Below, piece by piece: positions 25,996 through 37,228 of a stretch of 64,000 nucleotides of DNA. The stretch comes from Pseudomonas benzenivorans (GTDB lineage: Bacteria; Pseudomonadota; Gammaproteobacteria; Pseudomonadales; Pseudomonadaceae): contig NZ_CP073346.1 in assembly GCF_024397895.1 (NCBI RefSeq), positions 2,046,001-2,110,000 of the forward strand, in the 5' to 3' direction. The translations under genes and the position numbers were made by a program. Within the stretch, counting starts at the first letter, position 1. Every line of letters begins with the position of its first letter. Under the pieces are notes generated by a model that saw nothing but the letters and a program-made list of their open reading frames with translations, was not told the DNA's origin and made no database searches.

Positions 25996-28900
25996 TCATT
26001 GGGGGTTGGCACGGGTGCTGGTGAGCAGCGACTTCAGGCTTGCGGCCTTCGGCTTGACCAACCAGAACTTGCGCAGGTAGTCATCCAGGTTTTCCAGCAG
26101 GGTACGCCCCCACTCGCTGGCGGTCTCCTCGACGTATTCGGCGAGCACACGCTGCAGGTGGCTGCGATAAGCCTCCATGGCCTCGTTGTTGATCCGCTGG
26201 ATCTCCACCAGCTCGTGGTTCACCCGGTCGTAGAAGCTGTTGTCCAGGTCGAGCACGTAGGCGAAGCCGCCGGTCATGCCGGAACCGAAGTTGTAGCCGG
26301 TCTTGCCCAGCACGCAGACGAAGCCGCCGGTCATGTATTCGCAGCAGTGGTCACCGGTGCCTTCCACCACGGTATGGGCGCCGGAGTTGCGCACGGCGAA
26401 ACGCTCGCCCGCGGTACCGGCGGCGAACAGCTTGCCGCCGGTGGCGCCATACAGGCAGGTGTTGCCGATGATGGCGCTGTCCTGGGTCTTGAACGGACTG
26501 CCGGCAGGCGGGGTGATGACCAGCTTGCCGCCGGTCATGCCCTTGCCCACATAGTCGTTGGCATCGCCCTGCAGGTACAGGTTCAGGCCCCCGGCGTTCC
26601 ACACGCCGAAGCTCTGCCCGGCTGTGCCCTTGAAGCGGAAGGTGACCGGCGCCTTGGCCATGCCCTGGTTGCCATGCACACGGGCGATTTCGCCGGATAC
26701 GCGGGCACCGATGGAGCGGTCGCAGTTGCAGATGTCCAGCTCGAACTCTCCGCCACTGGCGGCATCGATCGCCGGCTTGGCCAGCTCGACCATCTTCTCG
26801 GCCAGCAGGCCCTGGTCGAACGGCGGATTCCTTTCAACCCCACAGAACTGCGGCTTGTCGGCCGGGATGTGCTCGCTGCCGAGCAGCGGGCTGAGGTCCA
26901 GATTGCCCTGCTTGGCGGTCTCGCCCGGCAGCAACTCGAGCAGGTCGGTACGGCCGATCAGTTCCTGCAGGCTGCTCACGCCCAGCTTGGCCAGCCACTC
27001 GCGGGTTTCCTCGGCGACGTAGGTGAAGAAGTTCATCACCATCTCGACGGTGCCGATGAAGTGATCCTTGCGCAGCTTGTCGTTCTGCGTGGCCACGCCG
27101 GTGGCGCAGTTGTTCAGGTGGCAGATGCGCAGGTACTTGCAGCCCAGGGCAATCATCGGCGCGGTGCCGAAGCCGAAGCTCTCGGCGCCGAGGATGGCCG
27201 CCTTGATCACGTCCAGGCCGGTCTTCAGGCCGCCGTCGGTCTGCACCCGTACCTTGCCGCGCAGGTCGTTGCCGCGCAGGGTCTGGTGCGTCTCGGCCAG
27301 GCCCAGCTCCCAAGGGGCGCCGGCATAGCGGATGGAGGTCAGCGGCGAAGCGCCGGTACCGCCGTCGTAGCCGGAGATGGTGATCAGGTCTGCGTAGGCC
27401 TTGGCCACGCCGGCGGCGATGGTGCCGACGCCGGCTTCCGCCACCAGCTTGACCGAGACCAGCGCCGCCGGGTTGACCTGCTTGAGGTCATAGATCAGCT
27501 GCGCCAGGTCTTCGATCGAGTAGATATCGTGGTGCGGCGGCGGCGAAATCAGCGTCACCCCCGGCACCGCATAGCGCAGGCGGGCGATCAGGCCGTTGAC
27601 CTTGCCGCCGGGCAGCTGGCCGCCCTCACCGGGCTTGGCGCCCTGGGCCACCTTGATCTGCAGCACCTCGGCGTTCACCAGGTACTCCGGCGTGACGCCG
27701 AAGCGGCCGGTGGCCACCTGCTTGATCTTCGAGCTGCGGGCGGTGCCGTAGCGAGCGGGATCTTCGCCGCCCTCACCGGAGTTTGAGCGCGCGCCAAGAC
27801 GGTTCATCGCCTCGGCGATGGCCTCGTGGGCCTCGGGCGACAGCGCGCCAAGGGAGATACCCGCGGAATCGAAGCGCTTGAGGATGGCCTCCAGCGGTTC
27901 GACCTGATCGAGCGCCAGCGGCTTTTCGGCCAGCCTGGGCTTGAGCAGGTCGCGGATCATCGACACCGGGCGGGTATCGACCAGCGCGCTGTATTCCTTG
28001 TACTTCTCGTAGTTGCCCTGCTGCACCGCGGCCTGCAGGGTGCTGACCACATCCGGGTTGTAGGCGTGGTACTCGCCGCCGTAGACGAACTTGAGCAGGC
28101 CACCCTGCTGGATCGCCTTGCGGTTGTTCCAGGCCTCGGCCGCCAGCAGCTTCTGCTCGGTCTCGAGGTCGGCGAAACGCGCGCCCTTGATCCGGCTGGC
28201 AACGCCGCGGAAGCACAGCTCGGTGACCTCGTCGGCCAGGCCGACGGCCTCGAAAAGCTGGGCGCCACGGTAGGAGGCCATGGTCGAGATGCCCATCTTC
28301 GAGAGGATCTTCAGCAGGCCCTTGGAGATGCCCTTGCGGTAGTGCTTGAACACTTCGTACAGATCGCCCAGCACCTCGCCGGTGCGGATCAGGTCGCCCA
28401 GCACCTCGTAGGCCAGGAAGGGGTAGACCGCCGAGGCGCCGAAGCCCAGCAGCACCGCGTAGTGGTGCGGGTCACGGGCGGTGGCGGTCTCGACCAGGAT
28501 ATTGCAATCGCAGCGCAGGCCCTTCTCGACCAGGCGGTGATGCACCGCGCCGGTGACCAGCGCGGCGTGGGCCGGCAGCTTGCCCGGGGCGATATGGCGG
28601 TCGGTGAGCACCAGCAGCACCTTGCCGGCGCGCACCGCTTCCTCGGCCTGGTCGGCCATGTTGCGCACCGCGGCTTCCAGGCCCAGGCTCTCGTCATAGT
28701 TCATGTCGATCAGCTGGCGCTCGAACCCTGCACGCTCCAGGGTCATCAAGGCGCGCCACTTGGCCGGCGAGATCACCGGACTGCTGAGGATCACCCGTGC
28801 GGCGTGCTCCGGCGACTCGCTGAAGATGTTGCGTTCGGCGCCCAGGCAGACTTCCAGGGACATGACGATCGCCTCGCGCAGCGGGTCGATCGGCGGGTTT

Positions 28901-30444
28901 GTGACCTGGGCGAACTGCTGGCGGAAGTAGTCGTAGGGCGAACGCACGCGCTGGCTCAAGACCGCCATCGGCGTGTCGTCACCCATGGATCCAACGGCCT
29001 CCTGGCCCTGCTCGCCGAGCGGGCGCAGCACCTGATCACGCTCCTCGAAGGTGACCTGGTACATCTTCATGTACTGCTTGAGCTGGTCGACATCGTAGAA
29101 GGCCGAGCCGTGGTCACGGTCTTCCAGGGTCGCCTGGATGCGCTGGGCGTGCTTGCGCAGCCACTGCTTGTAGGGGTGGCGCGACTTCAGACGGTTGTCG
29201 ATGTCGTCGGCCGCCAGCACCTGGCCGGTCTCGGTATCGACCGCGAGGATCTGCCCCGGGCCGACACGGCCCTTGGCGATCACGTCTTCCGGTGCGTAGT
29301 TCCACACGCCGATTTCCGAGGCCAGGGTGATGTAACCGTTGCTCGTGGTGACCCAGCGCGCCGGGCGCAGGCCATTGCGGTCGAGCAGACAGACGGCGTG
29401 GCGGCCGTCGGTCAGCACCACGCCGGCCGGGCCATCCCAGGGCTCCATGTGCATGGAGTTGTACTCATAGAACGCGCGCAGATCGGCGTCCATGGTCTCG
29501 ACGTTCTGCCAGGCCGGCGGAATGATCATGCGCACGCCGCGGAACAGGTCGATGCCACCGGTGACCATCAGCTCGAGCATGTTGTCCATGCTCGAGGAGT
29601 CGGAACCGACGCGGTTGACCAGCGGCCCCAGCTCATCTAGGTCGCCGATCAGCTCGTTGGCGAACTTGGTGCGACGGGCCTGGGCCCAGTTGCGGTTGCC
29701 GGTAATGGTGTTGATCTCGCCGTTGTGCGCGAGGAAGCGGAACGGCTGCGCCAGCGGCCACTTCGGCAGGGTGTTGGTGGAGAAGCGCTGGTGGAACACA
29801 CAGATGGCGGTCTGCAGGCGTTCGTCACCCAGGTCCGGGTAGAACTGCTGCAGGTCGGCCGGCATCATCAGGCCTTTGTAGATGATGGTCTTGTGCGAAA
29901 AGCTGCAGATGTAGTGGTCGCTGTCCTCGGCGTTGCTCACCGAGGAGCGGCGCCGGGCGCTGAACAGCTTGATGGCGAACTCCTGGTCGCTGAGACCGTC
30001 GCCACCGATGAACACCTGCTCGATCTGCGGCAGACGCTCCAGGGCCAGGCGGCCGAGCACGCTGGTATCCACTGGCACCTTGCGCCAGCCAACCAGGCTC
30101 AGGCCAGCGGCGAGAATCTCGCGGTTCATGTTCTCCCGCGCACGCTCGGCCTTGGTCGGATCCTGGTTGAAGAACACCATGCCGACGGCGTACTGCTGCG
30201 GCAGCTCGGCAGTGAAATGCTCCCGGGCCATGGCGCGCAGGAAGGCATCCGGCTTCTGAATCAACAGGCCGCAGCCATCACCGGTCTTGCCGTCTGCGTT
30301 GATCCCGCCACGGTGGGTCATGCATGTCAGCGCTTCGATCGCGGTCTGCAGCAGGTGATGGCTCGCCTCGCCCTGCATATGAGCGATCAGGCCGAAGCCG
30401 CAGTTATCCTTGAACTCATCAGGACGGTACAAACCTGCTTTCAT
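25996..30444 (-). CDS. gltB: Glutamate synthase (NADPH) large subunit
   Basis: A 1482-aa alpha subunit. A short propeptide ([14 protein letters not shown]) precedes Cys15, the glutaminase nucleophile in CGFGLIAH. Domain order is class-II glutamine amidotransferase (about 15-430), central domain, FMN-binding synthase domain ([47 protein letters not shown]) and the glycine-rich C-terminal beta-helix. The 3Fe-4S ligands lie near [16 protein letters not shown]. The ATG at 30444 is used because the propeptide fits; the frame to 30498 adds a non-conserved leader. It heads the gltBD operon. Confidence 0.97.
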   Translation of the reverse strand: MKAGLYRPDEFKDNCGFGLIAHMQGEASHHLLQTAIEALTCMTHRGGINADGKTGDGCGLLIQKPDAFLRAMAREHFTAELPQQYAVGMVFFNQDPTKAERARENMNREILAAGLSLVGWRKVPVDTSVLGRLALERLPQIEQVFIGGDGLSDQEFAIKLFSARRRSSVSNAEDSDHYICSFSHKTIIYKGLMMPADLQQFYPDLGDERLQTAICVFHQRFSTNTLPKWPLAQPFRFLAHNGEINTITGNRNWAQARRTKFANELIGDLDELGPLVNRVGSDSSSMDNMLELMVTGGIDLFRGVRMIIPPAWQNVETMDADLRAFYEYNSMHMEPWDGPAGVVLTDGRHAVCLLDRNGLRPARWVTTSNGYITLASEIGVWNYAPEDVIAKGRVGPGQILAVDTETGQVLAADDIDNRLKSRHPYKQWLRKHAQRIQATLEDRDHGSAFYDVDQLKQYMKMYQVTFEERDQVLRPLGEQGQEAVGSMGDDTPMAVLSQRVRSPYDYFRQQFAQVTNPPIDPLREAIVMSLEVCLGAERNIFSESPEHAARVILSSPVISPAKWRALMTLERAGFERQLIDMNYDESLGLEAAVRNMADQAEEAVRAGKVLLVLTDRHIAPGKLPAHAALVTGAVHHRLVEKGLRCDCNILVETATARDPHHYAVLLGFGASAVYPFLAYEVLGDLIRTGEVLGDLYEVFKHYRKGISKGLLKILSKMGISTMASYRGAQLFEAVGLADEVTELCFRGVASRIKGARFADLETEQKLLAAEAWNNRKAIQQGGLLKFVYGGEYHAYNPDVVSTLQAAVQQGNYEKYKEYSALVDTRPVSMIRDLLKPRLAEKPLALDQVEPLEAILKRFDSAGISLGALSPEAHEAIAEAMNRLGARSNSGEGGEDPARYGTARSSKIKQVATGRFGVTPEYLVNAEVLQIKVAQGAKPGEGGQLPGGKVNGLIARLRYAVPGVTLISPPPHHDIYSIEDLAQLIYDLKQVNPAALVSVKLVAEAGVGTIAAGVAKAYADLITISGYDGGTGASPLTSIRYAGAPWELGLAETHQTLRGNDLRGKVRVQTDGGLKTGLDVIKAAILGAESFGFGTAPMIALGCKYLRICHLNNCATGVATQNDKLRKDHFIGTVEMVMNFFTYVAEETREWLAKLGVSSLQELIGRTDLLELLPGETAKQGNLDLSPLLGSEHIPADKPQFCGVERNPPFDQGLLAEKMVELAKPAIDAASGGEFELDICNCDRSIGARVSGEIARVHGNQGMAKAPVTFRFKGTAGQSFGVWNAGGLNLYLQGDANDYVGKGMTGGKLVITPPAGSPFKTQDSAIIGNTCLYGATGGKLFAAGTAGERFAVRNSGAHTVVEGTGDHCCEYMTGGFVCVLGKTGYNFGSGMTGGFAYVLDLDNSFYDRVNHELVEIQRINNEAMEAYRSHLQRVLAEYVEETASEWGRTLLENLDDYLRKFWLVKPKAASLKSLLTSTRANPQ

Positions 30445-30461
30445 AGGGACTCTCACCAGAC

Positions 30462-30477
30462 TGCCTTTTACAAGGCA
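30462..30477 (-). other. Small hairpin in gltB leader
   Basis: TGCCTT / AAGGCA with a TTAC loop, 18 bp upstream of the gltB ATG. It would be transcribed in the roughly 100-base leader and could affect translation; this is a weak signal. Confidence 0.25.
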
Positions 30478-30550
30478 ATTGCTTTCTAATTCAACCACTT
30501 ACCGTGCGCGCAGGACTGAACCCCGGCTTTGCGCAGGCAAAAGGGAGGTC

Positions 30551-30579
30551 ATTGTACATATCCGTTCGACTCGTCACAA
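30551..30579 (-). promoter_or_regulatory. Sigma-70 promoter of gltBD
   Basis: Reading the minus strand: TTGTGA, 17-bp spacer, TACAAT. Both hexamers and the spacing are close to consensus. The predicted start near 30544 gives a leader of about 100 bases before the gltB ATG. Confidence 0.65.
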
Positions 30580-30628
30580 ATGCGCGCGACGAGCCGATGA
30601 AAACTTATGTCGCCAAAACGAATGAATG

Positions 30629-30660
30629 GACCGCTCGGTCGTGCTAGCGACCGAGCGGTC
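30629..30660. terminator. Perfect 13-bp stem-loop after damX
   Basis: GACCGCTCGGTCG (30629-30641) and its exact complement (30648-30660) flank a 6-base loop, 22 bp beyond the damX stop. There is no T-run on the minus strand, so it may end transcription by another route or protect the 3' end. Confidence 0.5.
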
Positions 30661-30682
30661 GAGCATGAACCGCCCGAGCCCG

Positions 30683-32263
30683 CTAGCGCGCCGAGGCGAT
30701 TTCCTGACGGATGCTGGCGAACGTACGCGGCCACGGCTTTCCCGCCTGCACCTGCGCCGGCAGCGTCTTGAGCGCGGCCTGCGCCGCCTCGCGGGTGGCG
30801 AAGCTGCCGTAGGTCACGACATACAAGGGCTGCCCCTGGTGCTGCTTCTTGAAGTAGTGGTACTCGGCGCCATGCTGGCGCACGAAGGTTTGCGCACTGC
30901 TTTCCGCGCGCGCCCCCAGCACCTGCAAGGTGTAGCGCGAAGCCGCCTGCGCAGCATACCAGCCGGCACCCGCTGGAGCTTGGGTCGGCACAGCAACCGG
31001 GGCCTTCGGCTTTGCCGGTGCTACGGGAGCGGGTGCAGGCGCAGGCGGCGCAACAGGCTGCGCCACGGACACAGCTGGAACCTCTTTCACCGATGGCGCA
31101 GCCGCCGCAGCTACGGGGGGCGGAGCGGCCGGCGCCGACACAACTTCGCTTTCGACAACAACGGAGGCGTCTTCCGCCGCACCCTCGACCTCCTCGGCAG
31201 AACTCAGCCCCGCCGCCTGCGCCAACGGCTGCCGAATGACCGGCTGAGCCTCACCCACCAAAGGCAGGGGAAGCGGCTGACTGGCGCCGGCAAACTCGAT
31301 CGCTGGCGGCTCTACCGGGGCAGCGGCCGGACTCCCTTCGCCAGCGACCACGGGCTTCTCGCCCTGCCCCAGCGGCAGCTGGGCCGTCGCCGGAGCGACC
31401 ACCTCGCCACCCGACTGCCCTTGCATCAGCCAGGCCGCCAGCACCCCAACTCCAACGACCACCAGTGCCAGCAGGTGCTTCTTCGGCAGGCTCAGTGCAA
31501 ACCCCGAGCGCCGTGCCGCGCCACGCTGAGCCAGCATGGCCTCGATCAGCGCTTCGCGCGCGGCATCATTGATACCACCCGGCCACCCACCAGACTGCTC
31601 GTGGACATTCGCAACCTGTTGATCAGAAAGCAGCTCGATCCCTTGACCAGCGCCTTCCAGGCGCAGCGCCAAATACTCGCGAGTCTCATCTTCGCCGTAG
31701 GGCTGCAAAGCCAGAGCATGGAAACACTCCTCGCCTTCGACCAGCGTCTCCAGCCGCGCGACCAGCTGGGGCTCGGCGAACAGAAACACATGGGGCCGCC
31801 CTTCCGCATTGCCCTCGGCCAAGGCCAGCAGACCGGTCAACGCCGCATCGCTCAGCTGCTCCGCATCGTCGACCAGCACGTAGACTTCCTGGCCGGTTAA
31901 CGCCAGCTGCCCGACCTTTGCCAGGATCGCGCCAGTATCAGCCTGCTGAAGCTGCAGCCCCTGAGCGACCTGACGCAGCACGGCACCGGGCTCGGCGGCA
32001 CCACGGGCGGAAAGCACGACACTGTGCACAGTCTGCTTGTTGGTGCTGGCGACCAGCGCCTGACGCAGCAGCGTCTTGCCACTGCCCTGGGGCCCCGTCA
32101 CTACCAACAACAGCTGACTGTAGCGGGCAAGGTGGTGCAACTGCCCGAGCACCGGCTTGCGCTGAGCAGGGAAGAACTTGAAGCCCGGCACGCGGGCTGC
32201 AAACGGGTCATGGCTGAAATGGTAATGATCGAGAAAAGCCTCGTCAGCGTGCAGACTGGTCAT
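30683..32263 (-). CDS. damX: DamX-like AAA ATPase with SPOR domain
   Basis: A 526-aa cell-division protein. The N-terminal half is an ExeA-type AAA domain with Walker A GPQGSGKT (57-64) and VYVLVDDAEQ as Walker B. A single transmembrane helix (LLALVVVGVGVLAAWLM, about 266-283) follows, then a long Ala/Pro/Val-rich linker. The C-terminal SPOR domain (about 448-526, YTLQVLGARAESSAQTFV) binds denuded septal glycan. The AAA domain is absent from E. coli DamX. It lies directly after aroB (7-bp gap), the common gammaproteobacterial order aroK-aroB-damX. Confidence 0.9.
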   Translation of the reverse strand: MTSLHADEAFLDHYHFSHDPFAARVPGFKFFPAQRKPVLGQLHHLARYSQLLLVVTGPQGSGKTLLRQALVASTNKQTVHSVVLSARGAAEPGAVLRQVAQGLQLQQADTGAILAKVGQLALTGQEVYVLVDDAEQLSDAALTGLLALAEGNAEGRPHVFLFAEPQLVARLETLVEGEECFHALALQPYGEDETREYLALRLEGAGQGIELLSDQQVANVHEQSGGWPGGINDAAREALIEAMLAQRGAARRSGFALSLPKKHLLALVVVGVGVLAAWLMQGQSGGEVVAPATAQLPLGQGEKPVVAGEGSPAAAPVEPPAIEFAGASQPLPLPLVGEAQPVIRQPLAQAAGLSSAEEVEGAAEDASVVVESEVVSAPAAPPPVAAAAAPSVKEVPAVSVAQPVAPPAPAPAPVAPAKPKAPVAVPTQAPAGAGWYAAQAASRYTLQVLGARAESSAQTFVRQHGAEYHYFKKQHQGQPLYVVTYGSFATREAAQAALKTLPAQVQAGKPWPRTFASIRQEIASAR

Positions 32264-32270
32264 GGGGCAC

Positions 32271-33377
32271 TCATTGGTTTTTTAACTGTTCCACCAGCGC
32301 CGTGTAATCCGCACTGAGGGTGGCATGCAAAATCTCGCGCGAAAAATCTGCGGTCACCACCGCCTCGCCCAGGCGGCGAAGCAGGACGAGCCGCAAACGA
32401 CCATCCAGGACTTTCTTGTCCACCGCCATGTGCTCGATATAGTCATCTGGCGACATATCGGTAGGCGGCACTACCGGCAAGCCCGCAGCCTGGAACAGGC
32501 GAACCGCCCGATCGCGCTCGGCCTCGGTAATCCAACCCAACCGCCGCGACATTTCCAGCGCCATCACGGTACCCGCCGCAACCGCCTCGCCATGCAGCCA
32601 GACCCCATAACCCTTGTGCGTCTCGATGGCGTGGCCAAAGGTATGACCAAGATTGAGCGTGGCACGCACGCCCGACTCGCGCTCATCGGCGCCGACCACC
32701 CTGGCCTTGGCCGCACAGGAACGCTCGATGGCGACCGTCAAAGCGGCTTGATCGAGCGCGCGTAAAGCAGCCATGTTCTGCTCAAGCCAGCCCAGGAACG
32801 GGGCATCGCAGATAAGCCCATACTTGATCACTTCCGCCAAGCCCGCCGACAACTCCCGGGCCGGCAAAGTAGACAGACTGGCAGTATCGATCAGAACCGC
32901 CTGAGGCTGATAGAACGCTCCGACCATGTTCTTGCCCAGGGGGTGGTTGATTCCGGTCTTCCCGCCGACGGAGGAATCCACTTGCGACAGCAAGGTGGTC
33001 GGCACCTGGATGAAATTGACCCCACGTTGATAACAGGCCGCGGCGAAACCCGCCATGTCACCAATTACCCCTCCACCCAGCGCAATCACAGTGGTCCGGC
33101 GGTCATGCCGCGCCGTCAGCAGACCGTCGAAGATAATCTGGAGGGTTTCCCAGGTTTTGAAGGCCTCACCGTCAGGCAATACGATGGAGGTCAGCGAAAA
33201 GCCACCCAACGCTGACTCAAGCTCTTGCAGATAGAGCGGAGCCACGGTCTCGTTGGTGACAATCGCGACTTGCCGACCGACTATATGTGAAGCCAACAGA
33301 TCGGAACGAGCCAAAAGGCTGGCTCCGATATAGATGGGATAGCTGCGCTCACCGAGATCGACCTGAAGTGTTTGCAT
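32271..33377 (-). CDS. aroB: 3-dehydroquinate synthase
   Basis: A 368-aa NAD-dependent enzyme of the shikimate pathway that turns DAHP into 3-dehydroquinate. It shows the [22 protein letters not shown]-binding signature, the [16 protein letters not shown] active-site segment and metal-ligand histidines in [12 protein letters not shown] and [10 protein letters not shown]. Length and start ([18 protein letters not shown]) are typical. It sits between aroK (51-bp gap) and damX (7-bp gap) in one operon. Confidence 0.97.
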   Translation of the reverse strand: MQTLQVDLGERSYPIYIGASLLARSDLLASHIVGRQVAIVTNETVAPLYLQELESALGGFSLTSIVLPDGEAFKTWETLQIIFDGLLTARHDRRTTVIALGGGVIGDMAGFAAACYQRGVNFIQVPTTLLSQVDSSVGGKTGINHPLGKNMVGAFYQPQAVLIDTASLSTLPARELSAGLAEVIKYGLICDAPFLGWLEQNMAALRALDQAALTVAIERSCAAKARVVGADERESGVRATLNLGHTFGHAIETHKGYGVWLHGEAVAAGTVMALEMSRRLGWITEAERDRAVRLFQAAGLPVVPPTDMSPDDYIEHMAVDKKVLDGRLRLVLLRRLGEAVVTADFSREILHATLSADYTALVEQLKNQ

Positions 33378-33428
33378 GGAGCCCCCGCATAGAAAAGGGG
33401 CCTAGGATAGCGCAGTTCAGGCCACGCT

Positions 33429-33947
33429 TTAACGGGGCGACAGCGCTTCCAAGCGCTCCAATATCTCCTGCACGACCAAGCGCGGCGGACGCTCATCGGT
33501 TTCTACTATTACATCCGCGATTTCCCGATACAGCGGGTCGCGTATCGCTAGCAGATCGCTGAGCACCTTGGCCGGATCGGCGGTGCGCAACAAGGGACGA
33601 TTACGGTCTCGCGAGGTCCGATCGAGCTGCTGCACCACGGAGGCGTGCAGGTAGACCACCCGCCCGCCCCGCCTCAGCGCCGCGCGATTCTCCGGACGCA
33701 AGACCGCCCCGCCCCCGGTCGCCAGGACCATACCATCGACCTCGCACAGCTCGGCAATCACCGCCTGCTCGCGCTCGCGAAAGCCTTGCTCGCCCTCGAC
33801 ATCGAAAATCCAGGGAATATCGGCGCCCGTCCGCTGCTCGATTTCCTTATCCGAGTCTTTGAACGGCAACCGCAACTCTTTGGCAAGCAAACGCCCGATG
33901 GTGCTTTTACCAGCACCCATCGGGCCAATGAGGATCAGATTTCTCAC
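33429..33947 (-). CDS. aroK: Shikimate kinase
   Basis: A 172-aa P-loop kinase that makes shikimate-3-phosphate. Walker A is GPMGAGKST (8-16), the substrate-binding stretch is [12 protein letters not shown], and [11 protein letters not shown] and the lid RDRNRPLL are present. The ATG follows pilQ's stop after only 3 bp, so aroK is probably translated from the pil transcript as well as from any promoter of its own. Confidence 0.96.
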   Translation of the reverse strand: MRNLILIGPMGAGKSTIGRLLAKELRLPFKDSDKEIEQRTGADIPWIFDVEGEQGFREREQAVIAELCEVDGMVLATGGGAVLRPENRAALRRGGRVVYLHASVVQQLDRTSRDRNRPLLRTADPAKVLSDLLAIRDPLYREIADVIVETDERPPRLVVQEILERLEALSPR

Positions 33948-33950
33948 AAA

Positions 33951-36068
33951 CTAGCGGCTCACAGAGATGGCCTGATTGTTCATGATACGCGGAGTGAGAA
34001 AGACCAGCAGCTCCGACTTACTGTCCTTGACGACATCGCGCCGAAACATTGCCCCAATGAACGGGATGTCGCCCAACAATGGCACCTTGTCGACCGACTT
34101 ACTTTGCGTATTGGAGAACACGCCACCAATTACTATCGTCTCGCCGTCAGCCACCAGCACCTTAGCGTTCACCTCATTCTTGTTGATTGCCGGCACCCCG
34201 CCGCTCGCCGCAGCGTTTGAGAAGTCGGGCGCATCCTTGGTGACCTTGACCTCCATGATAATCCGGTTGTCGGGCGTGATCTGAGGTGTAACCTCGAGAG
34301 ACAGCGCAGCTTCCTTGAACGAGGTAGTAGTCGCACCACTGGAGCTGGCCTCCTGATACGGGACTTCTGCACCTTTTAATATTTTTGCAGTTTCCTTATC
34401 CGAGGTGACCACCTTAGGCTGCGACACCACTTCCCCGTTACCGGTTTTCTCCATGGCCGAGAGCTCAAGATCCAGCAACGTATTGTTGGTAATAAAGCCT
34501 AGGTTGAGGCCGGTATTAGCTCCTGCCGCACCTAGATCGACGAAGGTACCCGCCTGGAAGTCAAGCGGATCCGAACCCTTAATCAGACTATTGGTCCCGC
34601 CCACGACAAAGTTATTGTCTCCAAGGCTTACCCCGCGCCACTCAACACCGAGGGCCTTGTCATAATCGACGTTGGCTTCAACAATTCGCGCCTCAATCAT
34701 CACTTGTCGAACCGGGATATCCAGCTGGGACACAATGCGGCGCAACTCGTCCAGCCGGTCCTGGGTTTGATAGGCGATAATGCTGTTGGTCCGATCATCC
34801 ACCGTAATAGACCCGCGCTCATCGGAGCTTCCTTCTGCGCTGGTCACCGACTGGAATAACTTAGCCATGTCAGCGGCCTTGGCGTAGTTGACCTGAATCA
34901 GCTCACGGCGCAATGGGGCCAGTTCGGCGATCTGCTTCTGCGCCTCCAGCTCCTGGCGCTCGCGGGCGGCTATTTCGTCCGCCGGCGCCACCAGCAACAC
35001 ATTGCCGACCTGACGCTTGTCTAACCCCTTCGTTTTCAACACCAAGTCCAGAGCCTGGTCCCACGGAACGTTTTGCAACCGCAAGGTAATATTGCCTTGC
35101 ACAGTATCACTTGCAACCAAGTTCAAATCAGTAAAGTCAGCGATCAACTGCAGAACCGAGCGCACATCGATGTCTTGAAAATTCAGAGACAGCTTTTCAC
35201 CGGTATACGCAAAGCGGTCATTCTTACGTTTCTCGGCCTCATCTTCAGTCAACGGCTTGATACTAAGCGTCAACTTATTATCTGTCTGATAAGCCAAGTA
35301 ATCGTAGAGCCCTGTCGGCTCGATAATAATACTTGTTCTATCTGCAGTACCCGTCGCACTCACAAATTGTACGGGAGTGGCGAAGTCCTTCACATCCAGG
35401 CGCACGCGTAAGGCCTCAGGCAGTTGAGTCTTCGCGAAGTCCAAGCGGATTTTACCACCTTGCTCCTGGATATCCGGGCTCACCGACGCGTCGGACAAAG
35501 TAATAACAACATTACCCTCGCCCTGCTCGCCTCGTTGAAAGTCGATATCACTAATGGCCTTGCGCTGCGGCGCGTAAACCTTGGCAGCTGGAGCTACCGC
35601 CACAGGCGTCGATGTCGCTAGAGGCTGCGCGGCGGCGCCGCTTCTATTGCCAGCATCACCGACAAGCACGTAAAGATTTGAGCCGTCGACGCGAGTACTA
35701 TAAGGAGCCAGATTGGTCAGATTGATGATCAACCGAGTGCGGTCCTTGGCCTCGACCACTGTCACGCTGCGCGCGTTACCCACGCCCAGCTCGCGATTCT
35801 TTGCTCCCAACTTATTGGAGACGCCAGGCAAATCCAAAGCGATACGCGCGGGCTGTTCGATCGTGTAACCCCGTGGTGCGGGAACGGGCTCATCAAACGA
35901 CAGCTTCAATTCAACCCTGTCGCCAGGCAAGGCGGCCACATCGAGCGCTTGCAGGTCCGCTGCCAACAGCGCCGGCGACAACAACATCGCCGACAGAGAA
36001 ATACCTATACGTGAAAGGGAGCTATTCATTAGCGGATTCCGTTGGGCAGACCAGTTATTCTTCTTCAT
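33951..36068 (-). CDS. pilQ: Type IV pilus outer-membrane secretin
   Basis: A roughly 705-aa secretin that forms the outer-membrane pore for the pilus. After the signal peptide (hydrophobic core SLSAMLLSPALLA) come two AMIN domains (DRVELKLSFDEPVPAPRGY; ISDIDFQRGEQGEGNVV), secretin N domains (LNFQDIDVRSVLQLIADFT) and the C-terminal secretin domain. That domain carries VPLLGDIPFIGAMFRR and ELLVFLTPRIM. Start is uncertain. GAGGGAG at the pilP stop suits GTG 36074 or ATG 36068, while comparison with P. aeruginosa PilQ as remembered suggests ATG 36029. GC content is visibly lower than in flanking genes. Confidence 0.94.
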   Translation of the reverse strand: MKKNNWSAQRNPLMNSSLSRIGISLSAMLLSPALLAADLQALDVAALPGDRVELKLSFDEPVPAPRGYTIEQPARIALDLPGVSNKLGAKNRELGVGNARSVTVVEAKDRTRLIINLTNLAPYSTRVDGSNLYVLVGDAGNRSGAAAQPLATSTPVAVAPAAKVYAPQRKAISDIDFQRGEQGEGNVVITLSDASVSPDIQEQGGKIRLDFAKTQLPEALRVRLDVKDFATPVQFVSATGTADRTSIIIEPTGLYDYLAYQTDNKLTLSIKPLTEDEAEKRKNDRFAYTGEKLSLNFQDIDVRSVLQLIADFTDLNLVASDTVQGNITLRLQNVPWDQALDLVLKTKGLDKRQVGNVLLVAPADEIAARERQELEAQKQIAELAPLRRELIQVNYAKAADMAKLFQSVTSAEGSSDERGSITVDDRTNSIIAYQTQDRLDELRRIVSQLDIPVRQVMIEARIVEANVDYDKALGVEWRGVSLGDNNFVVGGTNSLIKGSDPLDFQAGTFVDLGAAGANTGLNLGFITNNTLLDLELSAMEKTGNGEVVSQPKVVTSDKETAKILKGAEVPYQEASSSGATTTSFKEAALSLEVTPQITPDNRIIMEVKVTKDAPDFSNAAASGGVPAINKNEVNAKVLVADGETIVIGGVFSNTQSKSVDKVPLLGDIPFIGAMFRRDVVKDSKSELLVFLTPRIMNNQAISVSR

Positions 36069-36083
36069 ATTCACTTCGCTCCC

Positions 36084-36608
36084 TCAAGAGCGCTCCTTAA
36101 GGGAGAGACTACGCGGCCGCTCGAGCCAGCCACCCTCACCATCTGGAACGATTTCAACCACATCAACTTTGGACTCATCAATCGCGAGAATGCGACCGTG
36201 ATTGCGCCCGAGATAGTCCCCAACTTTTACGCGGTGCACCCCCCCCGCGCCACTGACCAAAGCATAGACGGCTTCTTCATTCGCAAGTGTGCCGACCATC
36301 TCGAAAACCTCAATATTGAAGCCCTCAAGGAACTGTTTGACCCGCGCATCATCTGGCTTAACGTCTTGGGACCCCTTCTGACGATTCGCCATATCTATCT
36401 TGATCGGAGGCTGAAACGGACTGCGCAGAGCCGCCGCGCTGTAGGTGAAGCTTTCATACGGCTGAAACTTGGGGAGAGGCTCAATCGCTCCTTTGGGACG
36501 CGCGCGAACCTCATCCATATGGGCCTGCAAGTCGCTAAAATCGCTAGTTGGCCCACAACCAGCCACCCCCACAAACATGAGCAACAATACAAGACGGGAG
36601 GATTTCAT
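36084..36608 (-). CDS. pilP: Type IV pilus inner-membrane lipoprotein PilP
   Basis: A 174-aa lipoprotein with lipobox GVAGC (Cys18). The linker region is followed by a beta-domain (VFEMVGTLANEEAVYALVSG...VHRVKVGDYLGRNHGRI) typical of PilP/PulC-type proteins that contact the secretin N domains. It belongs to the PilMNOP alignment complex that connects the inner-membrane motor to PilQ. It overlaps pilO by 4 bp and precedes pilQ. Confidence 0.94.
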   Translation of the reverse strand: MKSSRLVLLLMFVGVAGCGPTSDFSDLQAHMDEVRARPKGAIEPLPKFQPYESFTYSAAALRSPFQPPIKIDMANRQKGSQDVKPDDARVKQFLEGFNIEVFEMVGTLANEEAVYALVSGAGGVHRVKVGDYLGRNHGRILAIDESKVDVVEIVPDGEGGWLERPRSLSLKERS

Positions 36609-37228
36609 TGCTGCACCCCCTTGTCATTATAACGGTAGGTCTTTGCGAGAATACTCATACGCAGCTTAGAAGTACTATCCGCTTCGGCCGGAAGAAGCTC
36701 AAAATCATGCAGCGTGACAATACGTGGCAGACTGGCAACGCCGCTGACAAAAGTTGCGAGATCATGATAGGCCCCCACAACTTTTATCTGTATGGGCAGC
36801 TCGATATAGAATTGTTGCGTGACTTCCGGCAGGAGCTTAATCTCCTCGAACTCCAAACCACTCCCCAGTCCCGTGCGGGTTATATCCTCAAGCAGCCCCG
36901 GCACCTCAGTATCGCTCGGCAGCTGCTTGAGAAGAGCACCGAACGAAACCTCCATTTCTTCCATTTGCGCTCGATAGGCTTCCAAGTTAGCGGCCTGAAA
37001 CGCCTTGGTCGCAAACTGCTGCTTGAGTGACGCCTCTTGAGCCTGCTCTCTTTCCAGTTGCGCCTGCAGATCTTTCAAATGAAAGTGGTAGCCCAGCGCC
37101 AACACGACCACCAGCAAGATAATGCCAGCAATAAACTTTATTGCGGCCGGCCAAGAGCCAACATTGTTGAAGTCCAGATCACTGAGATCTATTTTACGTA
37201 AGCTGTCCAGCGATTCGCTTAAGCTCAT
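36605..37228 (-). CDS. pilO: Type IV pilus alignment protein PilO
   Basis: A 207-aa inner-membrane protein. The short cytosolic N-terminus ends with one helix (AIKFIAGIILLVVVLALGY, about 29-47). A coiled coil (QAQLEREQAQEASLKQQFATK) and the ferredoxin-like periplasmic domain follow. It forms a heterodimer with PilN. The reading frames of pilN, pilO and pilP overlap by 4 bp each, as usual in the pilMNOPQ operon. Confidence 0.95.
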   Translation of the reverse strand: MSLSESLDSLRKIDLSDLDFNNVGSWPAAIKFIAGIILLVVVLALGYHFHLKDLQAQLEREQAQEASLKQQFATKAFQAANLEAYRAQMEEMEVSFGALLKQLPSDTEVPGLLEDITRTGLGSGLEFEEIKLLPEVTQQFYIELPIQIKVVGAYHDLATFVSGVASLPRIVTLHDFELLPAEADSTSKLRMSILAKTYRYNDKGVQQ

